Shown here in pieces: positions 8,897-17,764 of a stretch of 64,000 bases of DNA (position 1 is the stretch's first letter; each line of letters begins with the position of its first letter). The notes beneath the pieces are model-generated. The model saw only the letters and a program-made list of their open reading frames with translations. It did not search any database and was not told the origin of the DNA. This stretch comes from Bdellovibrionales bacterium RIFCSPHIGHO2_01_FULL_40_29 (GTDB lineage: Bacteria > Bdellovibrionota > Bdellovibrionia > Bdellovibrionales > Bdellovibrionaceae): positions 496,001 through 560,000 of the forward strand of contig MEPU01000004.1 in the NCBI GenBank assembly GCA_001771815.1, in the 5' to 3' direction. The position numbers were made by a program, and so were the translations under genes.

Positions 8897-9243
8897 AAAC
8901 ACTCTTTTTAATACTTTTATTCTCGATTCAAGGATTTTCTTCTGAACTGACAGAGCAAGATAAAAAAATGGATGCCCTCTTTGAGAAACTTGAACTGATC
9001 AGTGATAAAAAGCTGGATGAAAAAACAGATCTTGAAACTATAAAAAGCGCTTTAATTGCCTTACTTGAGCTGGAAAAATCAGATCCATCACGGACCGGAG
9101 TCGCCATGCTAGCAAGTAGCTACGGTGACCACGAGTCCCTCTATAAAAAGGCAGCGAAGCAAATTGAAACCCCAGAAAATAAAAAATCCCTAAAAGAAAT
9201 TTTAGGGATGATGAAAAAACTCAGCACAAGTGGGAATGGTTAA
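8893..9243 (+). CDS. Small exported helical protein, partner of the upstream gene
   Basis: The protein (116 aa) has a signal peptide (about 1-17). The rest is highly charged and helical, rich in Lys, Glu and Leu (LTEQDKKMDALFEKLELI), with no Cys after the signal. Its start overlaps the stop of the peptidase-like gene by ATGA, so the two are co-translated and may interact, for example as enzyme and inhibitor or chaperone. Its stop codon shares bases with the stop of nuoI on the other strand. The nuo terminator lies inside its coding sequence. No family is recognised. Confidence 0.7.
   Translation: MKTLFLILLFSIQGFSSELTEQDKKMDALFEKLELISDKKLDEKTDLETIKSALIALLELEKSDPSRTGVAMLASSYGDHESLYKKAAKQIETPENKKSLKEILGMMKKLSTSGNG
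9180..9209 (-). terminator. Intrinsic terminator of the nuo operon, inside the opposite-strand gene
   Basis: A perfect 10-bp stem ATCCCTAAAA (9186-9195) / TTTTAGGGAT (9200-9209) with loop GAAA. Read on the minus strand, it is followed by six T, then ATTTTC, about 30 bases after the nuoI stop. On the plus strand no T-run follows, so it acts in one direction only. Confidence 0.8.
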
Positions 9244-9764
9244 ATTCCCGCTTTATGCCTGTCTTGATCGTCCAAAATGGACTGCACACCACCTTTTAAA
9301 TTAGATCGATAGGCCAAATGATTAATATCGTAAATAAAGTTAGCACCATTTAATCCTGGTGTTTGCCATTCAGGACCCAACCGAACAGCATCCACAGGAC
9401 AAGCCTCTTCGCAGAAACCGCAAAATACACATCTCAAAATATCAATTTCATAACTGATCGGATACTTTTCAACTTGTGCATCTGGATGCTCACTGGCTTT
9501 GATTGTGATACATTCAGCTGGACAATTTGTGGCGCATAACATACATGCCGTACAACGAATAGATCCATCTTTTTTCACAGTTAAGACATGATTACCCTTA
9601 AATCGAGGAGAGTACTCATACTTCTCTTCTGGGTAATTTAAAGTGATCATTTTTTTGCGATTAAAAAGATTTGTTAATAAATGTTTCATCGTGATTCTTA
9701 AACCAGTCAGAACATCCAAAAAGTACCAGGAATTCGAGTCTTGCTTTTGCTTCATTACCGACAT
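9240..9764 (-). CDS. nuoI: NADH-quinone oxidoreductase subunit I
   Basis: The protein (174 aa) is the ferredoxin-like subunit of complex I that carries clusters N6a and N6b and passes electrons towards NuoB. Two complete CxxCxxCxxxCP motifs are present: CTACMLCATNCP and CVFCGFCEEACP. The N-terminal amphipathic part (LTGLRITMKHLLTNLF) sits on the membrane arm in known structures. The start at 9764 is preceded by CGGAGA. It is last in the operon, 27 bases after nuoG. The nuoH gene that usually stands between nuoG and nuoI is missing here. Confidence 0.96.
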   Translation of the reverse strand: MSVMKQKQDSNSWYFLDVLTGLRITMKHLLTNLFNRKKMITLNYPEEKYEYSPRFKGNHVLTVKKDGSIRCTACMLCATNCPAECITIKASEHPDAQVEKYPISYEIDILRCVFCGFCEEACPVDAVRLGPEWQTPGLNGANFIYDINHLAYRSNLKGGVQSILDDQDRHKAGI

Positions 9765-9791
9765 AATTGTCTCCGTTTTAAAAACTATTAA

Positions 9792-11387
9792 CTATAAACG
9801 ACCGCGATTGAATACAAACTCATTTTTCTTGCGATGTTCAAGTTGAACTTGGTCTGGACGCTTGTTGGTCGCAATAAAAAGATTCTCCGCAGGAGTCTCT
9901 GTAATATTAATATTTTGTCCTGTGATCAGTGCCGCAGCCTCGGTCAAAGTAAGCGCCTCGCTCACAACCGTTGTTGCCTTTTTAAATTTCTGTGCAAGCC
10001 CCATTGCATTGATAAAAGTTCCATCTTTTTCTATATAAGTTTTCAATGGTATCAAACTTATTTTGTTATCTCCCGCATAAGACTCCAATGCTGGCATCCG
10101 AGCAGATGATAAAAAGATAAAATTTTCTGCTTGTGAAAATAACTGCAACTTTGACTGCAGGTCTGGATAGACAAATGTATTTTCAGGTCCCGCAACGACT
10201 AAATACTTAATCTTTTTAGTTTTAAGGCCATCTTCCAAATCAGTCCACTTTGATGTGATTCCATATTTATCCAGAGTCTGTAACAATCCTTTTGTATTTG
10301 GATTCTTATCACCGCGAAGTAATAATCCATCAAATGTATCAAAAGAATCTTTATTATTAATCCAATGAAAAATATTTTTCGTTTTATAGAAATTAACAAA
10401 AGCTGTCACAATGGCTTCGTACTCTTCGACTGTATGCTGCCCTGTAAGGACTAAACCGATTTCTTCTGGCTTAGCTTCTTTTAGATTCAAAGCGGTTTCT
10501 TTGGCGACAGCACCTGAATGTAAATCTATTTGCCATGCCTTGTTCGAATACTTTGAACCTTTAAGCAAACGCGCTTCTTTATTAACAAACTTATAGGTGT
10601 CGCGACCCTCGTCGCACATCCAATGGCCGTTCACTTCGGCATTATAAACTGGCTTAACCCGGAATAGTCCCTCTTTGTTGTAATGCACTTTCACATTGCA
10701 ACCTGTTGAACACCCATTACAAACTGTTTGTGACTCTTTAAGATACCAAACACGTTGCTTGAATCGAAAATCTTTTGATGTCAAAGCCCCAACCGGACAA
10801 ATATCAACAGTGTTCAATGAATATTTATTATCAAGTTTCTTGCCCGCATGGGTTCCAATTTCAGCGTGATCTCCGCGATTAAAGATACCCAGTTCGTGAG
10901 TTTTAGACACCTCATCTGTGAAACGAACACAACGAGAGCACAAAATACATCGTTCTGAATCCAGAACAACTGTAGGCCCCAGATCAACAACCTTGTGCTT
11001 TTTTTGTTTTTTCTCGGCCATTTCAGAATCATACTGTCCGTACTCCATGTACTGATCTTGCAATCCGCACTCGCCAGCTTGATCACAAATCGGACAATCC
11101 AATGGATGATTGATCAAGTGAAAATCCAAGCCCCACTTAACGGCTTCCTTCACTTTATCGGATGTATTATTGATGACCATACCTTCAGTGATCGTTGTGT
11201 TACATGCAATTTGAACCCTTGGATTTCCTTGGATCTCAACCATACATAAACGACAAACACCAGCGATACTTAAACCTGGGTGCCAGCAATAGTGAGCGAT
11301 CTTTTGAGAATTTTCAGACATTGCTTGGATAATTGTTGTTCCTGGTTTGACTTCCAGGGCTACGCCATTAATGGTGCATTTCAACAT
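9792..11387 (-). CDS. nuoG: NADH-quinone oxidoreductase subunit G
   Basis: The protein (531 aa) is the large Fe-S subunit of the NADH dehydrogenase module. It has an N-terminal 2Fe-2S ferredoxin domain (CWHPG, CRLCMVEI), the His/Cys region (HPLDCPICDQAGECGLQD), a 4Fe-4S segment (CILCSRCVRF with a later CPVGAL), and a molybdopterin-oxidoreductase-like Fe-S domain (CNGCSTGCNV). The C-terminal molybdopterin-like region is strongly shortened compared with the 700-900 aa seen in many bacteria. No molybdenum ligand is expected. The ATG at 11387 has AAGGAAC before it and overlaps the end of nuoF by 20 bases. Confidence 0.95.
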   Translation of the reverse strand: MLKCTINGVALEVKPGTTIIQAMSENSQKIAHYCWHPGLSIAGVCRLCMVEIQGNPRVQIACNTTITEGMVINNTSDKVKEAVKWGLDFHLINHPLDCPICDQAGECGLQDQYMEYGQYDSEMAEKKQKKHKVVDLGPTVVLDSERCILCSRCVRFTDEVSKTHELGIFNRGDHAEIGTHAGKKLDNKYSLNTVDICPVGALTSKDFRFKQRVWYLKESQTVCNGCSTGCNVKVHYNKEGLFRVKPVYNAEVNGHWMCDEGRDTYKFVNKEARLLKGSKYSNKAWQIDLHSGAVAKETALNLKEAKPEEIGLVLTGQHTVEEYEAIVTAFVNFYKTKNIFHWINNKDSFDTFDGLLLRGDKNPNTKGLLQTLDKYGITSKWTDLEDGLKTKKIKYLVVAGPENTFVYPDLQSKLQLFSQAENFIFLSSARMPALESYAGDNKISLIPLKTYIEKDGTFINAMGLAQKFKKATTVVSEALTLTEAAALITGQNINITETPAENLFIATNKRPDQVQLEHRKKNEFVFNRGRL

Positions 11388-12678
11388 GTGATGTTCCTTT
11401 GTAAGCCGTTCCTTTTACTTTTGATTTACCTTCACGCACAAAATATTCAAATTCATCACGAAACTTTGTGACAAAACTAATGACTGGCAATGCAGCCGCA
11501 TCAGAAAGAGCACAAATCGTGCGACCTTTCATGTTGTCAGAAATTTTCAATAATAATTCGATATCTTGCATTCGCCCTTTGCCTGATAAAATCGAATGAG
11601 TGATTTTATCCAACCAACCCGTGCCTTCTCGACATGGAGTGCATTGGCCACATGATTCATGATGATAAAAGTGTGTCAAATTTGCCAAACACTGAACCAT
11701 ACAGTTCGACTCGTCGATAACAATAATTGCGCCCGACCCCAGCATTGATCCAGCTTGTGCTAGACTTTCATAATCCAGATTTACCTTTTCAGATTCTTCG
11801 GCGTTTAAAATCGGAGCCGATGAACCACCCGGAATAACAGCCTTTAACTTGCGACCGGCTTTAATTCCTCCGCCAAGTTCATAAACCATATCCTTTAATG
11901 CAAAACCCAATGGCACTTCATAGTTGCCAGGTTTTATAATATTTCCAGACAATGAAAATAATTTTGTTCCAGCAGATTTTTCTGTTCCAAATTTTTTGTA
12001 ATGGGCTGCTCCATCACGAATGACATACTTAACAACGGCAAGTGTTTCGACATTATTCACAATTGTTGGCTTCTTCAAGTAACCTTGAACAGCTGGAAAA
12101 GGGGGTTTCAACTTTGGTTGTCCTTTTAAACCCTCTAACGAAGAAATCATTCCCGTCTCTTCGCCACAAATATAAGCTCCGGCACCACGATAAATATCCA
12201 TATCATGATCAAATCCAGAACCCAGAATATTCTTTCCTAAATAGCCAGCCTTGTAAGCCTCTTGAATTGCTGCCTCTAAAGTGTTGATCGACTGATCATA
12301 TTCACCACGAACATAAATATAAGATTTTTTTGAGTGGATGGCATAAGCTGAAATAATCATGCCCTCGATCAATTGATGAGGAGCTCGCTCCATCATCATG
12401 CGATCTTTAAATGTACCGGGCTCCCCCTCATCGGCGTTACACAGTAAAAAACGAGGCTCGTCATTCTTTGGTAAAAATCCCCACTTCATTCCAGTCGAAA
12501 AACCAGCTCCACCACGGCCACGCAATCCCGAAGCTTTCACTTCATCAATAATGGCCTGAGGCTGCAATTTGAGCGCCTTTTCAAGTTCTTTGTAGCCACC
12601 ATTTTTTTTATAACCCTCAATGCCTTTAAATTCTGGCAAATGATAGAATTCTGTTAAATACTTTGTTTCTTGAGCCAT
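11368..12678 (-). CDS. nuoF: NADH-quinone oxidoreductase subunit F
   Basis: The protein (436 aa) binds NADH and FMN and holds cluster N3, the electron entry point of complex I. The glycine-rich NADH site GRGGAGFSTG lies near 54-63, FMN-site text is GAGAYICGEETGM, and the 4Fe-4S ligands are CGQCTPCREGTGW with a distal Cys. The ORF can be opened at GTG 12687 or ATG 12684. I prefer ATG 12678 (MAQETKYL) because AGGTGA lies at the right distance. That site overlaps the nuoE stop. Full length for the family. Confidence 0.96.
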   Translation of the reverse strand: MAQETKYLTEFYHLPEFKGIEGYKKNGGYKELEKALKLQPQAIIDEVKASGLRGRGGAGFSTGMKWGFLPKNDEPRFLLCNADEGEPGTFKDRMMMERAPHQLIEGMIISAYAIHSKKSYIYVRGEYDQSINTLEAAIQEAYKAGYLGKNILGSGFDHDMDIYRGAGAYICGEETGMISSLEGLKGQPKLKPPFPAVQGYLKKPTIVNNVETLAVVKYVIRDGAAHYKKFGTEKSAGTKLFSLSGNIIKPGNYEVPLGFALKDMVYELGGGIKAGRKLKAVIPGGSSAPILNAEESEKVNLDYESLAQAGSMLGSGAIIVIDESNCMVQCLANLTHFYHHESCGQCTPCREGTGWLDKITHSILSGKGRMQDIELLLKISDNMKGRTICALSDAAALPVISFVTKFRDEFEYFVREGKSKVKGTAYKGTSHVEMHH

Positions 12679-12687
12679 AATCATCAC

Positions 12688-13161
12688 CTATTTCATCGCG
12701 CGAAGTAAGTTCATCGCGGATTCCGGAGTTAAATTTTCGTAATACTTGTCACCAACTTGCATCATCGGTGCTGTTCCACAAGAGCCTAAGCACTCGACTT
12801 CTGAAATTGTAAATCGCCCATCAGCCGTGACCTGATCCAATTGAACATTAAGCTCATTGCAAAGATGCTGTGAAAGCTCTGCCGCGCCATTCAGCATGCA
12901 CGAGAGCGTTCGACATACTTGAACATGGTGTTTACCCACACTCTTCTTGTTGTACATGGAATAAAAAGTGAAAACTTCGTTGATTTGTGATTCAGGGATC
13001 TCCATCACTCGCGAAAGCTCTTCGATAACTGCTGGAGTGATATAACCTTTATTTTCTCGTTGTCCGATATACAAGGCTGGTAAAACTGCAGACTGCTTTG
13101 ATTCATATCTTTTCAGTTCAGCGAGTATTTTTTGTTTTCCTTCAGGTGACAATTGAAACAT
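12688..13161 (-). CDS. nuoE: NADH-quinone oxidoreductase subunit E
   Basis: The protein (157 aa) is the 24-kDa thioredoxin-like subunit with the 2Fe-2S cluster N1a. Ligand pattern CRTLSC and then CLGSCG are present. The N-terminal helical bundle with VIEELSRVMEIPESQINEV is typical. A longer frame begins at 13215, but ATG 13161 (MFQLSPEG) has AAGGAAA before it and gives the usual family length, so I chose it. It sits 25 bases after nuoCD. Confidence 0.95.
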   Translation of the reverse strand: MFQLSPEGKQKILAELKRYESKQSAVLPALYIGQRENKGYITPAVIEELSRVMEIPESQINEVFTFYSMYNKKSVGKHHVQVCRTLSCMLNGAAELSQHLCNELNVQLDQVTADGRFTISEVECLGSCGTAPMMQVGDKYYENLTPESAMNLLRAMK

Positions 13162-13186
13162 CTCTATTTCCTTTTTTAATAAACTT

Positions 13187-14872
13187 TTATCGATCGAGTT
13201 CGCCCGCAATAACATTCATACTTGCAATTGTTGCAATGGCATCCGCAAGCATCGAGCCCTTCACCACTTCTGCAAAAGACTGATAAATTGCAAAACATGG
13301 AGGACGGACTTTCAGACGATATGGATTCGCAGAACCATCACTGACTAAATAAAACCCAAGCTCACCGTTTGCGGCCTCAGTGGCATCATAAATTTCACCA
13401 ACAGGAGGTCGAAGACCTTTAATCACCAGCATAAAGTGGTTCATCAAGCCCTCGATGTTGCCATAGACATCTTTTTTTTCTGGAAGCACGATATTTTTAT
13501 CACGAATGGTGTAATCTCCGGAAGGCATCGTCTTGATAACTTGCCGGATAATGCGAACACTTTGGCGCATTTCTTCAACGCGCACTAAATAACGGTCGTA
13601 AATGTCTCCGGAAGCACCCACTGGAATATCAAAATCCAACTTGTCGTATCCGTAGTAAGAATTGCTTCGGCGTAAATCTAAATTAACACCAGATGCACGC
13701 AACAATGGCCCTGTGTAACCCCAAGCAATGGCATCTTCTTTTGAAACAGCGCAAACGCCTTGAGTTCGCTTAATGAAAATTTTATTTCCGATAAGGAGTT
13801 GAGAGATTTCCTCAATTCCGTCACTGACTTCATCGCAAAATTTAAGAACACTTTCAAACCAGCCGTCCGGTGCATCTTGCGCCATACCACCAACACGGGT
13901 CATGGATACCGTCAAGCGAGCCCCACAAAGTTTTTCAAACAATGTGTACACTTTTTCTCGATAGGTAAAAAGATGAAAAAATGAAGTCAATGCTCCCAAA
14001 TCAAGACCGCCAGTTCCGACGGAAATCGTATGATCGATAATGCGAGACAATTCACATAAAACAACACGCATCGCCTGAGCGCGCGCTGGAATTTCAACAC
14101 CCATTAAACGCTCGACCGCTTTACAGTAACCCACATTATTCATGGGTGCCGAGCAGTAGTTCAATCGATCAGTGTAGGGGATCACTTGGTTATAGGGATG
14201 AGTCTCTGCCATTTTTTCAAAACAACGGTGCAGATAACCAATTTCACAATTGGCACGAATTACGGTTTCACCATCTAACTCAGCCATGACTCGCAATGTT
14301 CCATGCATGGCTGGATGCGATGGCCCAATATTAATAGGCACAAATCGATTATCCAACAAATCACCACGTTGTTCCGGAGTGTTGTCAAAATGAATAGGTA
14401 AAACAGAATCACAAGCTTGCTGTGCATCGGCCTCATAATCTTTACGTAAAGGATGACCTACAAACTGATGATGAGTTAAAATCTTCCGCAAATTGGGATG
14501 TCCTGAAAATAAAATACCGAACATATCGAAAGCTTCACGTTCAAACCAATCAGCACCTTTCCAAATTGAAGTTGCAGAACCCACGGCTTCACCTTCGGCA
14601 AGCTGAGTTTTGACTCGTAATCGACGAGACTCTTTCGTGCTAAATAAATGATAAACAACATCGAAACGCTTTGCACGTGCTGGATAATCCACTCCACACA
14701 CGTCCATGAGGAAATTAAAATGGGCATACTCTTTTAAGTATTGCAGCACCGCGGGAACAGATTCTTTGGGACATTCAATAACATCATCACCCACAGGAGT
14801 TGTTATAAATTGAAATTGATCTGTTCCAAATTTTGCAGATAAATCATTTTTTAGCATTTCAAAATTTTTCAT
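13187..14872 (-). CDS. nuoCD: NADH-quinone oxidoreductase subunit C/D fusion
   Basis: The protein (561 aa) is a natural fusion of NuoC (about 1-165; [20 protein letters not shown] and [12 protein letters not shown]) and NuoD (about 180-561; [37 protein letters not shown]). The D part forms the quinone pocket next to NuoB, including the His of GPSHPAMHG. Such fusions are known from enterobacteria and others. The start overlaps the nuoB stop by ATGA. No frameshift or gap is visible between the two halves. Confidence 0.96.
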   Translation of the reverse strand: MKNFEMLKNDLSAKFGTDQFQFITTPVGDDVIECPKESVPAVLQYLKEYAHFNFLMDVCGVDYPARAKRFDVVYHLFSTKESRRLRVKTQLAEGEAVGSATSIWKGADWFEREAFDMFGILFSGHPNLRKILTHHQFVGHPLRKDYEADAQQACDSVLPIHFDNTPEQRGDLLDNRFVPINIGPSHPAMHGTLRVMAELDGETVIRANCEIGYLHRCFEKMAETHPYNQVIPYTDRLNYCSAPMNNVGYCKAVERLMGVEIPARAQAMRVVLCELSRIIDHTISVGTGGLDLGALTSFFHLFTYREKVYTLFEKLCGARLTVSMTRVGGMAQDAPDGWFESVLKFCDEVSDGIEEISQLLIGNKIFIKRTQGVCAVSKEDAIAWGYTGPLLRASGVNLDLRRSNSYYGYDKLDFDIPVGASGDIYDRYLVRVEEMRQSVRIIRQVIKTMPSGDYTIRDKNIVLPEKKDVYGNIEGLMNHFMLVIKGLRPPVGEIYDATEAANGELGFYLVSDGSANPYRLKVRPPCFAIYQSFAEVVKGSMLADAIATIASMNVIAGELDR

Positions 14873-15420
14873 AATGTCACTCCTGGCTGCAGAGAAGCTA
14901 CCGGTTTTTCATAGGGAGAAACCCAATTGTCTCGCCATGGTCGCGGAGTATGATCTTTGATCATCTTTTGCAATGTCATCACACCGTCCAAAACAGCCTC
15001 AGGTGTTGGTGGACAACCTGGAACATACACATCGACTGGAATAACTTTGTCACAACCTTGAGTCACATGATAGGCTCGGTAAAAACCTCCAGAGCTTGCA
15101 CAAGCACCCATTGATAAAACATACTTTGGTTCCAGCATTTGTTGGTAAATTCGTACTAATATCGGAGCCATTTTTTCAGTAATCGTTCCAGCCACTAACA
15201 GCAAATCAGATTGGCGCGGAGAAAAACGCACAACCTCAGCACCAAAGCGAGCCAAATCATACTTGGGTCCCATCACACTCATCAATTCGATCCCACAACA
15301 GGCCGTACCGTATGGAAGAGGCCACAGCGAATTTCGCTGTCCCCATGCGACGAGTGCATCCAACTTTGTCGTGAGCGCAAAAGATCGCGACATATCATCA
15401 ACAGAATTTTTTTCTGACAT
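14869..15420 (-). CDS. nuoB: NADH-quinone oxidoreductase subunit B
   Basis: The protein (183 aa) carries cluster N2, the last Fe-S centre before quinone. All ligands are seen: the tandem Cys in GTACCGIE, a Cys in GACASSGG and the Cys of VPGCPP. An upstream extension to 15531 is open but low in quality. ATG 15420 (MSEKNSVDD) has GGAGAG before it and gives the normal length. It is the first gene of this operon; nuoA, which usually precedes it, is absent, and the divergent neighbour is a subtilase gene. Confidence 0.96.
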   Translation of the reverse strand: MSEKNSVDDMSRSFALTTKLDALVAWGQRNSLWPLPYGTACCGIELMSVMGPKYDLARFGAEVVRFSPRQSDLLLVAGTITEKMAPILVRIYQQMLEPKYVLSMGACASSGGFYRAYHVTQGCDKVIPVDVYVPGCPPTPEAVLDGVMTLQKMIKDHTPRPWRDNWVSPYEKPVASLQPGVTL

Positions 15421-15559
15421 AAGCTCTCCGGTATTGATTTTTCTCAATTCGTTTTCATCCAGATTCTGACAAAAAACGTGAATGAAGACAACGAGATAAC
15501 AGTGGCTCCTTCTCGAGGAATTTTGTTTCAACGCAAATGCTCTGTTGGATTTATTTCAT

Positions 15560-15589
15560 TTGTCGAACACTAGGAAGTGTACCTAGACT
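15560..15589 (+). promoter_or_regulatory. Weak promoter with overlapping dyads upstream of the subtilase
   Basis: TTGTCG (15560-15565) and TAGACT (15584-15589) are 18 bases apart and match the -35 and -10 boxes 4/6 each. Between them lies ACACT-AGGA-AGTGT (15567-15580), and CTAGG (15570-15574) also pairs with CCTAG (15582-15586). The two dyads share bases and exclude each other. They may be an operator or alternative RNA folds. Confidence 0.3.
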
Positions 15590-15614
15590 TTTATCACTAC
15601 AAGGAGGGGATTTT

Positions 15615-17012
15615 ATGATTAAGGTATTATTAAGTATTGTCGTGCTAGCCTCAACAGCAGCCCAAGCAAACGATTTGCTTGTTAAATTAGCATCACCAAT
15701 TTCAGCAAAGAAAACAGCTGCATTGATGGCGAACAGTGGACTTAAAACAGATGTCTTAACGGACAGTTGGATTAGAGTGCAGGGAAATATCAACTCAACT
15801 TCGTTTGAGCGTTTTGCCGAAAGCAGCTCTGTTGAATACACTCAACCCAATTTTAAAATCCGCGCTTTAGAAAATCCTAACCTTGCAAAATTACGTGATG
15901 CTTACAAAGGATCACCTTCAAAAGTTTTGCCTTTTATTGGAACTGATAATCCAGAAATTCCGGGCATTCCAAGCGCTGGCTCCGGAAATGATCCTCTCTT
16001 TGCAAAACAGTGGGGAATGAAAGATATCGGAGTCGAAGCCGCTTGGAATATCCATCGCGGAACCAGCAAAATTATTGTTGCTGTTATTGATACGGGCGTT
16101 GATTACACACACGAAGATTTGTTGCCAAATATGTGGCGCAATTCAAAAGAAATTCCAAACAATAAGGTTGATGATGATGGCAATGGCTACATTGATGACG
16201 TTGTTGGCTGGGATTTCGTTTCCAACGACAACAAGCCTTATGATTTAGCCGCAACAACTGTTGGTGAATTACTCAATGGCGGAAATCCAGGACACGGAAC
16301 TCACTGTGCTGGAAACGTTGCCGCAGCTGGCATCAATGGCAAAGGTATTTCTGGCGTTGCACCTCAAGCTCAAATTATGGCTTTGCGCTTTTTAGGCAAT
16401 GAGGGCGGAACAACAGCTGATGCTGTGAAGGCCATCAAATATGCCGTCGATAATGGCGCTAAGGTTTTATCGAATTCTTGGGGATCTGAAGGCGAAGACC
16501 CAGAAGACGGCGCAAACAATTTAGCCCTTTCTGAAATTATCACGTATGCTGAGAACAAAGATGTTTTGTTTATCGCTGCGGCTGGAAATGGTCACCAGGG
16601 TAAAGGCTATAACAATGATACTGATTCTCGCCCAGGTGTTCCCGCAAGCTATAACAACGAAAATATTATTTCAGTTGCCGCACTTGATGCTTCAAACAAG
16701 TTAGGATCTTTTTCAAACTGGGGTGTAAAAACTGTTGATATTGGCGCTCCCGGAGTCAAAGTTTACTCAACGACTGTTGGAAGCAAATACTCGGATACAG
16801 TGATCGATCTTTTAGGTGCCACTTGGGATGGAACTTCAATGGCTTGCCCTCATGTTGCTGGAGCTGCTGCCCTTTACTGGTCTGCACATCCTGAGAAAAA
16901 TTGGAAAGATGTTAAAGCGGCACTTTTAAATTCAGCTCGAAGAATTCCAGCACTTGATGGAAAAGTATATTCAAACGGAAAATTAAACGTTGAAGACTTA
17001 ATGAAATACTAG
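15615..17012 (+). CDS. Exported subtilisin-like serine protease (S8)
   Basis: The protein (465 aa) is an exported endopeptidase. It has a signal peptide (1-18), an inhibitor-I9-like propeptide (about 20-84, ending VEYTQPNFKI), and a catalytic domain with Asp159 (VIDTGVD), His227 (GHGTHCAG), the oxyanion Asn in AAAGNG and Ser408 (GTSMACPHVAG). It is complete and has no C-terminal accessory domain. A longer frame starts at 15537, but ATG 15615 follows an excellent AAGGAGGGG and begins the signal peptide. A clear terminator 53 bases after the stop makes it a single-gene unit. A digestive or predatory role is plausible from context only. Confidence 0.95.
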   Translation: MIKVLLSIVVLASTAAQANDLLVKLASPISAKKTAALMANSGLKTDVLTDSWIRVQGNINSTSFERFAESSSVEYTQPNFKIRALENPNLAKLRDAYKGSPSKVLPFIGTDNPEIPGIPSAGSGNDPLFAKQWGMKDIGVEAAWNIHRGTSKIIVAVIDTGVDYTHEDLLPNMWRNSKEIPNNKVDDDGNGYIDDVVGWDFVSNDNKPYDLAATTVGELLNGGNPGHGTHCAGNVAAAGINGKGISGVAPQAQIMALRFLGNEGGTTADAVKAIKYAVDNGAKVLSNSWGSEGEDPEDGANNLALSEIITYAENKDVLFIAAAGNGHQGKGYNNDTDSRPGVPASYNNENIISVAALDASNKLGSFSNWGVKTVDIGAPGVKVYSTTVGSKYSDTVIDLLGATWDGTSMACPHVAGAAALYWSAHPEKNWKDVKAALLNSARRIPALDGKVYSNGKLNVEDLMKY

Positions 17013-17064
17013 AGGCTAAAAAAACGCTTCATTCTGAAACGTGGTCAATAGATCACAGTGACTT

Positions 17065-17092
17065 AAGGCCAGGTAATACCTGGCCTTTTTTC
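17065..17092 (+). terminator. Intrinsic terminator of the subtilase gene
   Basis: A perfect 10-bp stem AAGGCCAGGT (17065-17074) / ACCTGGCCTT (17078-17087) with a 3-base loop is followed by a short T-run. Confidence 0.9.
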
Positions 17093-17143
17093 TAGTCTTA
17101 TTTCAAACCTGTTTTTCCAGTTCGATTCGTCCGCAATTAGCTT

Positions 17144-17149
17144 TATAAT
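17144..17149 (+). promoter_or_regulatory. Consensus -10 box placing the transcript start at the ATG of 17156
   Basis: A perfect TATAAT ends six bases before the ATG at 17156, so the expected first nucleotide is the start codon itself. No ribosome binding site precedes that ATG and the -35 region is poor. This predicts a leaderless mRNA. Confidence 0.5.
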
Positions 17150-17155
17150 GACAAC

Positions 17156-17752
17156 ATGAATCAGTTAAAATTTCTCTTACTCTTTATTTTTGCGCTAAGC
17201 TTTTCACAAATAACTTGGGCCCAACGTGGTCAAAGCTCTAAACGCTTTACCGCTGGCGCCATGATACTTGTCGGCCAAGGCCAAATGGGAAATGGAACTG
17301 ATGTCCCAGATCGCGCCATGATGCATACACCAGTTGCATTGTTTGCCGGTTTCAATATGAAAAAATTTCGTCTGGGTATAAATTATGAGTACAATCTCGC
17401 TGGCCAGACTGCAGATCCAGCCTCTGTTTCAAATCAAAACCTTTCGGGTAAAGGTGCTGCCATGGGCGTTCGAGCAGAGTTTTATGATGGCAAGCAATCC
17501 TTTGGTTTGATTTACAGACTTTCAAACACTTACACCCTGGATAAACCCACTTTGGCGGGTGTTTCATCTACATATAAAGCTGCTGGTGGATTTTCTGTTC
17601 AGTATTATCGACAAATTAAAAAAAGATTTGGCTTTGTTGTTGATTACACCACGGAAGCTTTTACTGAGTCCGTTCCTGCCCCATCTGAGAATATCAAATG
17701 GAGCCGCATCTCTTTGGGAATAGTTTTTACAAATTTCGCCGCCTTAAAATAG
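17156..17752 (+). CDS. Exported small outer-membrane beta-barrel-like protein
   Basis: The protein (198 aa) has a signal peptide (about 1-22, TWA/QRG). Short amphipathic strands follow: FTAGAMILVGQGQ, FRLGINYEYNL, AAMGVRAEFYD and QSFGLIYRLSN. The layout, an opening glycine-rich strand, then a GxNxKxFxxGxxYxY segment, is shared with the protein at 18912-19505 on the other strand, so the two are probably distant paralogues. It converges on the propeller lipoprotein with only 12 bases between the stops. No ribosome binding site is seen. Confidence 0.72.
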   Translation: MNQLKFLLLFIFALSFSQITWAQRGQSSKRFTAGAMILVGQGQMGNGTDVPDRAMMHTPVALFAGFNMKKFRLGINYEYNLAGQTADPASVSNQNLSGKGAAMGVRAEFYDGKQSFGLIYRLSNTYTLDKPTLAGVSSTYKAAGGFSVQYYRQIKKRFGFVVDYTTEAFTESVPAPSENIKWSRISLGIVFTNFAALK

Positions 17753-17764
17753 AAAACTAATTTC

